Positions 1 to 5,477 of a DNA stretch of 7,837 bases are shown here, piece after piece. The stretch spans positions 1-7,837 of the forward strand of contig JAGLXI010000058.1 of NCBI GenBank assembly GCA_023132995.1, given 5' to 3'. Origin of the DNA: Candidatus Zixiibacteriota bacterium. Lineage in GTDB: Bacteria; Zixibacteria; MSB-5A5; GN15; FEB-12. The notes beneath the pieces are model-generated. The model ran no database searches and was not told the origin of the DNA. It was given only the letters and a program-made list of their open reading frames with translations. The position numbers were made by a program, and so were the translations under genes. How positions within the stretch are numbered: position 1 is the stretch's first letter; each line of letters opens with the position of its first letter.

Positions 1-335
1 GCGTGGACAATTTCGCTCATGCCGATTGAGGCCAGATCGCCGTCACCCTGATACGTAAAGACAATCATGTCCGGCCGCAGGCGCTTAAACCCCGTGGCCA
101 GGGCCGGAGCGCGTCCATGAGCCGCCTCTAAGAAATCGGTGGCGATGTAATTGTACACAAGTACCGAGCAACCCACCGGCGCAACCCCGAGGGTTCTTTC
201 ACGGACGCCCAGGTCGTCAATCGCCTCGGCGACCAACCGATGGATCACGCCGTGTGTACAGCCGGGGCAGTAGTGGGTGACGACGTCCCGCAGAGCCTCC
301 GGTCGCTTGAATATCGCGTTCTTTGCCGAATCCAT
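1..335 (-). CDS. 2-oxoacid:ferredoxin oxidoreductase, beta (TPP-binding) subunit, 3'-truncated by window edge
   Basis: Reading the minus strand from the ATG at 335 gives 111 codons, open to the window edge. The N-terminus reads MDSAKNAIFKRPEALRD, followed by a YCPGCTHG motif (residues 22-29), GVAPVGCSVLVYNY, a HGRAPALATGFKR stretch and YQGDGDLASIGMSE. Known of the family: CPGC...H and the GDGD segment are hallmarks of the thiamine-pyrophosphate beta subunit of VorA/KorB-type enzymes, and GDGD begins the Mg-TPP binding motif. With the alpha subunit this cytosolic protein oxidatively decarboxylates a 2-oxoacid to acyl-CoA, reducing ferredoxin, or works in reverse. The start lies 1 nt after the alpha-subunit stop, with GAGG at 344-341 five nt upstream, so the two are translationally coupled. 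Substrate (2-oxoglutarate or branched-chain 2-oxoacid) cannot be decided from this fragment. The rest of beta, and any gamma subunit, lie beyond base 1. Confidence 0.93.
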   Translation of the reverse strand, partial: MDSAKNAIFKRPEALRDVVTHYCPGCTHGVIHRLVAEAIDDLGVRERTLGVAPVGCSVLVYNYIATDFLEAAHGRAPALATGFKRLRPDMIVFTYQGDGDLASIGMSEIVH

Positions 336-336
336 G

Positions 337-1437
337 TCAGCCTCGGGACTTCTTCCTACGCGTGCTGCTCTTCGGACCCATGACCTTGAGAATCTGCTCC
401 TTCACATCCTCGGGAGCCGGCACGACACCTCCCGTGCGGCCGTAGAACTTCACCGGTTTTTTCCCCATCACAGCCTTTTGAACGTCGTCCATCATCTGGC
501 CGGTGCTCATCTCGATAGTCAGCACCGAGCGGATGTTCTTCTTAGTAGCCTCTTTGAATATCTCGTTTTCGGGGAAGGGGAAGAGTGAAACGGGTCGGAA
601 AAGACCGACCGACACGCCCTCATGCTCCAGTTCATCGATGGCCGTCTGACAGATGCGCGCCATGGTACCGTAGGAAACGATCATAAGTCGGTTTTCCGGG
701 CTAACCTTGTACAGTTCGAAGCGGACCTCTTCTCTTATCATCCGCTTGTATTTCTCGTGCAGTATGAGGACGTTGTTCTCAAGTCCCACAGGGTCAAGAA
801 ACAGCGACTTGATTATGCGCGGCTCGCGTCCTTTAGCGCCGGTTGCCGCCCACTCATCGTTTGAGGGCAACTCGGATTCCCGGCAGCGCTCCGGCAGTTC
901 GACCGCTTCCATCATCTGGCCGATCATGCCGTCACCGATCATCATCACCGGGTTGCGATACTTGTCCGCAAGGTCGAAGGCCAGTATCATCAGGTCGACC
1001 GCCTCCTGTATTGTCGAGGGAGCCAGAACCAGCACCCGGTAGTCGCCGTGACCGCCACCCTTGGTCGCTTGGTTATAGTCCGACTGCGCCGGGAGAATGC
1101 CACCCAGACCGGGTCCGCCGCGCATGATGTTGACGATCACCACCGGCAACTCGGCGCCGGCCATGTAGGAGATCGCTTCCTGCATGAGACTGATGCCGGG
1201 GCTGGACGAGGTCGTAAACACGCGCTTGCCGGTCGAGGCCGCCCCAAAGAGCATATTGGATACGGCCAGTTCACTCTCTCCCTGCAGAAAAACGCCACCC
1301 ACCTCCGGCATGCGTCGGGCAAGGTACTCGGCGACTTCGCTCTGGGGAGTGATCGGGTAACAGAAGTAGTTGGTCGCGCCGGCCCGCAAGGCCGCCTCAG
1401 CGATGGCTTCGTTCCCTTTCATCAGTACTCTGGCCAT
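337..1437 (-). CDS. vorB: 2-oxoacid:ferredoxin oxidoreductase, alpha subunit (VorB/KorA type)
   Basis: A 366-residue cytosolic subunit, the usual length for this family. The N-terminal pyrimidine-binding domain shows MARVLMKGNEAIAEAALRAG, the signature YPITPQSE (27-34), QGESELA (52-58), the TTSSSPG turn (75-81) and MRGGPG (105-110). After a linker of about 180-240, the C-terminal transketolase-like domain starts near LMIVSYGTMAR (251-261) and includes FRPVSLFPFP (280-289). Known: the alpha subunit binds TPP jointly with beta and passes electrons through a ferredoxin-like delta subunit. The basic C-terminal tail (SSTRRKKSRG) is unusual but short. ATG at 1437 has AGGGGAAG at 1454-1447, nine nt upstream and overlapping the ferredoxin stop. 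The gene sits between delta and beta genes in one operon. The symbol follows common annotation of this sequence type; KorA (2-oxoglutarate) is equally possible and no substrate-deciding residue is visible to me. Confidence 0.93.
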   Translation of the reverse strand: MARVLMKGNEAIAEAALRAGATNYFCYPITPQSEVAEYLARRMPEVGGVFLQGESELAVSNMLFGAASTGKRVFTTSSSPGISLMQEAISYMAGAELPVVIVNIMRGGPGLGGILPAQSDYNQATKGGGHGDYRVLVLAPSTIQEAVDLMILAFDLADKYRNPVMMIGDGMIGQMMEAVELPERCRESELPSNDEWAATGAKGREPRIIKSLFLDPVGLENNVLILHEKYKRMIREEVRFELYKVSPENRLMIVSYGTMARICQTAIDELEHEGVSVGLFRPVSLFPFPENEIFKEATKKNIRSVLTIEMSTGQMMDDVQKAVMGKKPVKFYGRTGGVVPAPEDVKEQILKVMGPKSSTRRKKSRG

Positions 1438-1452
1438 AAGACGCTGCTTCCC

Positions 1453-1686
1453 CTAATACTCCAGTACGTTATAGACCAGGCCGTGGGCGTGTACTTCGAT
1501 GGCCACGTCGGGACAGACAACGGCGCACACGCAGCACCCTAAGCAGCGCGAGGGGTCGTGCACCCGGGCGTAAAAGTAGCCCCGCGCAGTGATTTCCTTG
1601 GACATCGAGATAATCTGCTGCGGGCAGGCCCGAACACACAGTTCACAGCCTTTGCAGTGGTTCTTATCTATTGTTATGCCGGGCAT
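1453..1686 (-). CDS. 4Fe-4S ferredoxin-like delta subunit of the 2-oxoacid:ferredoxin oxidoreductase
   Basis: A 77-residue protein with two [4Fe-4S] binding motifs: C11-x2-C14-x2-C17-x3-C21-P and C48-x2-C51-x2-C54-x3-C58-P, joined by a spacer of 26 residues containing ITARGYFYARV. This is the standard bacterial 2x[4Fe-4S] fold of VorD/KorD subunits, which carry electrons from the TPP site to external ferredoxin. An extra cysteine (C52) lies inside the second motif, giving CLGCCVC. The start codon overlaps the stop of the upstream ATPase gene by one base (TAATG at 1688-1684), and the alpha gene begins 15 nt after its stop. Position between the ATPase and alpha genes supports a subunit role rather than a free ferredoxin. 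Confidence 0.92.
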   Translation of the reverse strand: MPGITIDKNHCKGCELCVRACPQQIISMSKEITARGYFYARVHDPSRCLGCCVCAVVCPDVAIEVHAHGLVYNVLEY

Positions 1687-2447
1687 TACGCGTCACTCTC
1701 TCGACTGTCCTCGTTATCCGGATCGGCCGTTTTTTCTTCCCACGGTTTCAGGAGCATCCGTTCGAGCGCCAGAACCGGCGCCTCTAATGTGCTGGTTTCG
1801 ACCGTTGCAAGGACCTCGGTCAAAGCCGACAGAAAGACCACCGGCACACCTGCTCGGTCACTCACCTCACGAGTCAGCTTCAGGCCGTCCAGAACGATCC
1901 GGGCGGTAGTGTCTTCCATCAGATGAGTGTTGGCTATTATACCCGTGAAGGTCAGCCGGGACGAGGATTCGATCTCCCGGATCATTTTCAGGCAGCCCTC
2001 GACGTCGGATGTGAAAGGCCGGCTGGCATTCAGCACCAGCAGCATCTCGTAGCTTCCCGCAACAAACGAGTCGGCCAGCGAAGACAGCACTCGCGCTCCG
2101 GCGTCGTCACCCCCCACGTCAAGAATCAGCTTGCCCACCCGGTACTCGATAGCACCTTTTATTTCCGGCAGGACTATTGGCAGATCGGCATAGAACTGCC
2201 CGCCGGTGGGATTGATAGCCCGGATACCGAGTTGCTTGAGCCTGGCGGCCGCTTCCCTGGAACGGAAATACGGGTTGACAATGTCCAGATCGGCGATAGT
2301 CACGGGTTGCGACTGCGAGACAACGAGATGACGGCTCAAATTCACTGCGACTTCCGATTTGCCGCTGCCATAGCCACCGACTATTACAATAATATCTTTG
2401 GCAAAAGTAGGGGGGCGAGATATGTTCACACAGGAGTCCGTCAACAT
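1686..2447 (-). CDS. P-loop ATPase (ParA/MinD/CobQ-like) of the oxidoreductase operon
   Basis: A SIMIBI-type P-loop NTPase; positions here count from the upstream in-frame GTG at 2483. Walker A is GGYGSGKSE (36-44, K42, S43). A switch-like segment DLDIVNPYFRSRE (65-77) follows, then the Walker B region LILDVGGDDAG (119-129), and NTH (185-187) where a nucleotide-base motif would be expected. The end is acidic (KTADPDNEDSRESDA). No membrane segment or signal peptide is seen. Known: related ATPases occur beside kor/vor operons in various bacteria, but their function is not established; cofactor or Fe-S loading, or assembly, is my inference. It is the first gene of the operon and its stop overlaps the ferredoxin start by one base. 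Start choice is uncertain: GTG 2483, ATG 2447 and GTG 2429 all lack a clear Shine-Dalgarno sequence. I chose ATG 2447, because the conserved part begins only at residue 31. Confidence 0.85.
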   Translation of the reverse strand: MLTDSCVNISRPPTFAKDIIVIVGGYGSGKSEVAVNLSRHLVVSQSQPVTIADLDIVNPYFRSREAAARLKQLGIRAINPTGGQFYADLPIVLPEIKGAIEYRVGKLILDVGGDDAGARVLSSLADSFVAGSYEMLLVLNASRPFTSDVEGCLKMIREIESSSRLTFTGIIANTHLMEDTTARIVLDGLKLTREVSDRAGVPVVFLSALTEVLATVETSTLEAPVLALERMLLKPWEEKTADPDNEDSRESDA

Positions 2448-2524
2448 GGGCCAATCAACGAGCCGGCGTTTTACAGGCAACACTCAGATCTGCACAGCGT
2501 CGATACGGGATCAGGCCGACTCAA

Positions 2525-2537
2525 TTGACCCCGTCAA
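2525..2537. repeat. Small perfect inverted repeat TTGAC-CCC-GTCAA
   Basis: Two 5-bp arms (2525-2529 and 2533-2537) separated by three C residues, upstream of the ATPase/oxidoreductase operon. It could be an operator half-site pair for the minus-strand operon, but it is short enough to arise by chance. No known regulator site is recognised. Confidence 0.25.
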
Positions 2538-2623
2538 GCGCGACTTGCCATGTGGTCTTATAATTATTCAACGCGGCGGCGAAGTCAAGCAGATTTGTGA
2601 AATAAATAACGATAATATACCTT

Positions 2624-2652
2624 TTGACAGCCAGTGACGGCTCAAGTATATT
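2624..2652 (+). promoter_or_regulatory. Near-consensus sigma70-type promoter for lipoprotein-citryl-CoA lyase operon
   Basis: The -35 box TTGACA (2624-2629) is a perfect match. After a 17-nt spacer (2630-2646) comes the -10 box TATATT (2647-2652, 5 of 6 matches to TATAAT). Transcription would begin near 2659, leaving a leader of about 60-70 nt before the lipoprotein start. The surrounding 2540-2690 stretch is clearly AT-richer than the flanking genes. That housekeeping sigma factors of this organism read E. coli-like boxes is an inference. Confidence 0.65.
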
Positions 2653-2729
2653 GTGTACCCATATTGGCTTATAAGGAATTGTTACATCCGTCGGGCTGCC
2701 CGCCGGAGTGAAGATTAGGTGTGTTGTAT

Positions 2730-3551
2730 ATGTTACGGGGTATGTGTCTGTGGGTTATGGCGATTATGTTTGCAGTGGTTGTCGCTCTGTCCGGCTGCGG
2801 AGGCGACAAGGGACAGCCGGCGGCCGGGGAGGATGACAGGTATGCCGAATGGCAAACCTACACGTACCAGAACATCTGCATTGTCTATCCGCCGGGTCAC
2901 CCGCAGGTGGATAACCTGTACGACATGGCCCAGGGGTACGTGGCGGCGCTGAAGCGCAACTGCCTGTTCCTGCGGATACCGGTGCCCGAGGACACATTGG
3001 TGATATACTACTACACTGGCTTTGGACAGGGGCAATCGATGACGGGTCGCAAGTACCCGTTTGCCCGGGACGGATGCATCCATTTCTGGCTGCCCAGTTT
3101 TTACGGCCCCACCCTCATGCATTACCTGCTGCCGCTGTGGCTGGACAAGGAACCGCAGTACAGTTTCCTGAAGCATGGCATCATATCGTTGTTCGACTAC
3201 TCCGGTCAGAACTACAACGAGATGACCCACTCGAAGTTGCAAGAGGGTACGTTCGTTCCGCTGATGGAGCTGGCCACCGACACCACTGTCGACAGCAACA
3301 TCGAAAGGGAACTCTCGGGCGAGGCGGCATCGTTTGTTGATTTCCTGGTCTTTACCTATGGGATAGAAGGACTGCGTCTGATGTACCGGGCGGAAGCCCC
3401 GTTCGAATTGGCAACCGAGGGTATCTTAAGGGTCAAGCCGGACAGCCTTCAAGTGCTCTGGCTGGATTTTGTGGACAGGACCATGCGCAACGACTTTCCG
3501 GGGCTTCCAACGGACAGCGGCGCAACGGGCGAGACAAATCCCAAGCAGTGA
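2730..3551 (+). CDS. Lipoprotein with degenerate peptidase-MA-like (gluzincin) layout
   Basis: Counting from ATG 2730 (273 aa), a signal peptide (MLRGMCLWVMAIMFAVVV) ends in the lipobox LSGC with lipidated Cys23, so this is probably a lipid-anchored envelope protein. The mature part begins acidic (GEDDRYAEW) and then reads YTYQNICIVYPPGHP, LVIYYYTG, a stretch around PTLMHYLLPLWL (127-138), FLKHGIISLF (146-155), and EAASFVDFLVFTYGIEGL (198-215). This order (beta strands, HExxH helix, FL-EGLA, SFV-YL-YG) is that of peptidase-MA-like proteins. Here HExxH is reduced to PTLMH and the third-ligand Glu of EG is His149, so zinc peptidase activity is unlikely. This is pattern reading, not a profile hit. 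AGGTG at 2717-2721 lies 8 nt before ATG 2730; GTG 2721 is an alternative. It follows a strong promoter and stops 8 nt before the citryl-CoA lyase start. Function unknown. Confidence 0.82.
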   Translation: MLRGMCLWVMAIMFAVVVALSGCGGDKGQPAAGEDDRYAEWQTYTYQNICIVYPPGHPQVDNLYDMAQGYVAALKRNCLFLRIPVPEDTLVIYYYTGFGQGQSMTGRKYPFARDGCIHFWLPSFYGPTLMHYLLPLWLDKEPQYSFLKHGIISLFDYSGQNYNEMTHSKLQEGTFVPLMELATDTTVDSNIERELSGEAASFVDFLVFTYGIEGLRLMYRAEAPFELATEGILRVKPDSLQVLWLDFVDRTMRNDFPGLPTDSGATGETNPKQ

Positions 3552-3559
3552 GGCGTGAT

Positions 3560-4324
3560 ATGACGCAGGAGAATTGGAAGACAGGGATCACGGACATCGG
3601 CCCCGGCAAAATCCGTGTGAAAGGGTATTCGATCACCGATATCATGGAGAAGCTTTCCTACGCGGAAGTGGTGTATCTTATTCTCAAGGGTGAGCTTCCC
3701 TCGAAAGCCGAGGCGGCGTTGATGAACGCCATTCTCGTGGCCTCGGTTGATCATGGCGCGTCGCCGCCGTCGGCGCTGGGGGCGCGCACCGTCATGTCCG
3801 GAGGCAACTCTCTCAATGCCGCCATCGCGGGCGGCGTGCTGGTGATCGGCGACACTCACGGCGGCGCGATTGAGCAGTCGGCTAAGATCATGCAGGAGTG
3901 GGCGCAAAAGGATGGCGATGTCGCCGCCGTTGCCAATGACCTGATCGATTGGATGAAAGAGCACAAGAAGCGCATTCCCGGGTTTGGACATCGGTTGCAC
4001 AAGGTCGACCCGCGCACCGGCAAGCTGTTCGAGATCGCCCGGCGACACGGCTTCAGCGGGCGACACATTGATCTGTGCCAGGCTATCGAGAGCGCCCTTG
4101 CGGAAAAGACCGGCCGCGTTCTGCCGATAAACGTCGACGGCGCCATTGCAGCCGTGATATCTGACATGGGGTTTGACTGGCGATTGGGGAAGGGGTTCTT
4201 CATTATCTCGCGCGTGCCCGGTCTTCTGGCGCATGCCTATGAAGAGATGACCCGCGAGCGACCGATGCGCAATCTCGGCCCGCCGCCGTTTGAATACGAC
4301 GGCCCGGGGGAGAGGGAGATTTAG
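3560..4324 (+). CDS. Citryl-CoA lyase (short, citrate-synthase-fold protein)
   Basis: A 254-residue cytosolic protein matching the catalytic half of citrate synthase and the C-terminal domain of ATP-citrate lyase. Residues visible: D64-H65 in SVDHGASPPS, H100 in GDTHGGAIEQ, H144 in PGFGHRLHKVDPR, D193 in PINVDGA, and R218 followed by VPGLLAHAYEE. H100, H144 and D193 correspond to the two His and one Asp of the citrate synthase catalytic triad. Citrate synthases are about 370-430 residues; this protein lacks the N-terminal part and has the size of stand-alone citryl-CoA lyases, which split citryl-CoA into acetyl-CoA and oxaloacetate in the two-step reductive TCA route of Hydrogenobacter. A citrate-synthase-like condensing reaction is an alternative. 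ATG 3560 was chosen over GTG 3548 (MRRDM extension) because GTGAGG precedes it by 6 nt and the typical N-terminus begins TQENWKT. It lies 8 nt after the lipoprotein stop, in the same operon. No citryl-CoA synthetase genes are in view. Confidence 0.88.
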   Translation: MTQENWKTGITDIGPGKIRVKGYSITDIMEKLSYAEVVYLILKGELPSKAEAALMNAILVASVDHGASPPSALGARTVMSGGNSLNAAIAGGVLVIGDTHGGAIEQSAKIMQEWAQKDGDVAAVANDLIDWMKEHKKRIPGFGHRLHKVDPRTGKLFEIARRHGFSGRHIDLCQAIESALAEKTGRVLPINVDGAIAAVISDMGFDWRLGKGFFIISRVPGLLAHAYEEMTRERPMRNLGPPPFEYDGPGEREI

Positions 4325-4376
4325 GGGGTAGCGTAGTAGGAAATGGCATAGAATTACATCATAGGGAGAAACTCGA

Positions 4377-4919
4377 ATGGTTGAGGACGTAAATGTACCG
4401 ATGCCCTTAGCGGAGTTTCAGAGGAAATATGCTCGGGGGGTTCTGCTGTTCATTCTCGGATTCGTAGTGAGTTGGCTGATTGCGAACCATTATCACGGGC
4501 GGACATCATCGGAGCACCGCGCAATGCTTATCGACAATGTACTGTTCGAGATGGAATTGAATGAACAGCACTGGATGTACAAGCCTCTTGTAGACACTGC
4601 CGCATACAGGACTACCGGAAGGCCTTTCCAATCTCTATTAACGTTATCCCTCGAGCAATTATATCAAAACGTTCGCGATTTTCCGGCGGTCGGCTCTGAC
4701 ATAGACACAGCGCTAAGCGACCGAGTAGCAGGATGCTTGCTTTTGGTCACGTATTTCAATAACGTGAATGGCATGAGGACCGACGTCTTTATTAGGACTC
4801 CCTCAGAGGCCAAGGAACTAAATGCTCTTCTGTTTGGAATATACCATGATCGAGTGTTGCCAGAGTTCAGCGGGCTACGTGAGTACCTTGAGGAGAATCG
4901 AACCACCCTCATCGGGTAG
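4377..4919 (+). CDS. Single-pass membrane protein of unknown function, AT-richer than neighbours
   Basis: 180 residues. A cytoplasmic N-terminus (MVEDVNVPMPLAEFQRKYAR) precedes one transmembrane helix, about residues 21-36 (GVLLFILGFVVSWLIA). A mostly helical domain of about 140 residues then probably lies outside the membrane. Motifs include LIDNVLFEMELN (51-62), SLLTLSLEQLYQNV, and LLLVTYFNNVN. The E-x-E-x-N followed later by Y-x-N-x-N resembles a loose class of membrane-tethered helical proteins of unknown function, but I recognise no named family. ATG 4377 has a good GGGAGA Shine-Dalgarno at 4363-4368. Three sampled 60-base lines in this gene give about 40-48 % G+C, against roughly 70 % in one citryl-CoA lyase line, so it may be a recent arrival. 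No clear promoter is seen in the 52-nt gap before it. Confidence 0.75.
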   Translation: MVEDVNVPMPLAEFQRKYARGVLLFILGFVVSWLIANHYHGRTSSEHRAMLIDNVLFEMELNEQHWMYKPLVDTAAYRTTGRPFQSLLTLSLEQLYQNVRDFPAVGSDIDTALSDRVAGCLLLVTYFNNVNGMRTDVFIRTPSEAKELNALLFGIYHDRVLPEFSGLREYLEENRTTLIG

Positions 4920-5042
4920 CATTGTGGGCTGAATCGCATGGTGCAAAACCATAATAACTTTGTCATGGAGGTGGCAGCCGATGAGAGGTAGAACATACGC
5001 CGCAATCGTCAGATCCGTAACGGTATGAGGGGCGCCATTGTA

Positions 5043-5061
5043 GTCTGCGGTATCCACAGAC
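5043..5061. repeat. Hairpin between convergent genes
   Basis: Arms GTCTGCGG (5043-5050) and CCACAGAC (5054-5061) form an 8-bp stem with one G-U pair and a 3-nt loop, 17 nt past the acyl carrier protein stop. It lies in a 158-nt gap without genes (4920-5077) between convergent genes. Neither strand has a following T-run, so it is at best a Rho-assisted or 3'-end-stabilising structure. Confidence 0.35.
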
Positions 5062-5077
5062 CAACTACCGCCAGAAC

Positions 5078-5326
5078 CTACCCGGCGGCTTTGGCATCGA
5101 CAAACCTGACCAGGTTGTCGATCGAGTCTAAGTTGTCAGGGACGAGATCGTCATCCTCGACGCTGATCTCGAACTTCTCCTCCAGAAAGCCCACTAATTC
5201 GAGCACGCCGGTTGAGTCTATTATTCCCAGATCAAGCAGAGACCCCGAATCAGTCAGTTCGTCGGGGTTCTTGCCCATCATGAAGTTCTCGACAATGAAA
5301 TGTTTGATATCAGACCGAGTTTCCAA
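5078..5326 (-). CDS. Orphan acyl carrier protein
   Basis: 82 residues, the normal size for an acyl carrier protein. The phosphopantetheine attachment site is Ser38 in LGIIDSTGVLELV (33-45). Usual ACPs have DSL; this one has DST, as seen in carrier proteins of dedicated biosynthetic or surface-modification systems. The remainder fits the four-helix fold: FIVENFMMG near the start, GSLLDLG before the serine, then FLEEKFEISVEDDDL and IDNLVRFV. It is acidic overall, as expected. The start is TTG at 5326, with AGGAGA at 5337-5332 five nt upstream, so this start is well supported. It has its own promoter-like sequence upstream. No adenylating enzyme, ketosynthase, thioesterase or phosphopantetheinyl transferase lies next to it, so the acyl or aminoacyl cargo is unknown. 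A fatty-acid synthesis AcpP role is less likely, given the DST motif and isolated location. Confidence 0.9.
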   Translation of the reverse strand: METRSDIKHFIVENFMMGKNPDELTDSGSLLDLGIIDSTGVLELVGFLEEKFEISVEDDDLVPDNLDSIDNLVRFVDAKAAG

Positions 5327-5331
5327 GCAAA

Positions 5332-5337
5332 TCTCCT
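5332..5337 (-). promoter_or_regulatory. Shine-Dalgarno that fixes the TTG start of the acyl carrier protein
   Basis: AGGAGA on the minus strand, five nt before TTG 5326. No ATG lies in frame before residue 16, so this site decides the start. Confidence 0.75.
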
Positions 5338-5391
5338 GTCGCGTTCGTCGTCCGGGTCGATGCGGCTACATCGTTGCGGGCATCGTTGTTA

Positions 5392-5420
5392 ACTATCGGT
5401 CATATCGGCAGTAATGTCAA
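5392..5420 (-). promoter_or_regulatory. Sigma70-type promoter for the acyl carrier protein gene
   Basis: On the minus strand, TTGACA (5420-5415) is followed by a 17-nt spacer and GATAGT (5397-5392, 4 of 6 matches to TATAAT). Transcription would begin near 5385, about 60 nt before the TTG start. This indicates the acyl carrier protein is transcribed separately from the upstream lipoprotein gene. Confidence 0.55.
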
Positions 5421-5447
5421 CATTTCAACCGTTTGTCGGCGACGTAC

Positions 5448-5467
5448 CTTCCACCCACCCGTGGAAG
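5448..5467 (-). terminator. Hairpin after FN3 lipoprotein gene, weak terminator candidate
   Basis: Perfect 7-bp arms CTTCCAC (5448-5454) and GTGGAAG (5461-5467) with a 6-nt loop, 11 nt after the lipoprotein stop and upstream of the acyl carrier protein promoter. Location suits a terminator, but no T-run follows on the minus strand, so intrinsic termination is doubtful. Confidence 0.3.
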
Positions 5468-5477
5468 CACCCTGCTG

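Noticed and set aside
1923..2528. Plus-strand open frame (201 codons) opposite the P-loop ATPase gene
   Set aside because: It lies antisense to a gene with intact Walker motifs, and its translation has no recognisable features.
2555..2590. Minus-strand promoter for the oxidoreductase operon (TTGACT at 2588-2583 with AT-rich AATTAT/TATAAG downstream)
   Set aside because: The -35 is good, but at 17-nt spacing the -10 is poor, and the better TATAAG lies 20 nt away. Not strong enough to annotate.
3449..4234. Long minus-strand open frame (261 codons) opposite the citryl-CoA lyase gene
   Set aside because: It is antisense to a gene with clear catalytic motifs; its translation is Arg/His/Pro-rich with no recognisable domain, as expected for a shadow frame in GC-rich DNA.
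4938..4952. Hairpin ATGGT-GCAAA-ACCAT after the membrane protein gene
   Set aside because: Only a 5-bp AU-rich stem and no proper T-run; too weak for a terminator.
4968..4991. Tiny open frame starting at the ATG of TCATGGAGGTGG
   Set aside because: Eight codons only, without a ribosome site or context; the gap 4920-5077 holds no supportable gene.
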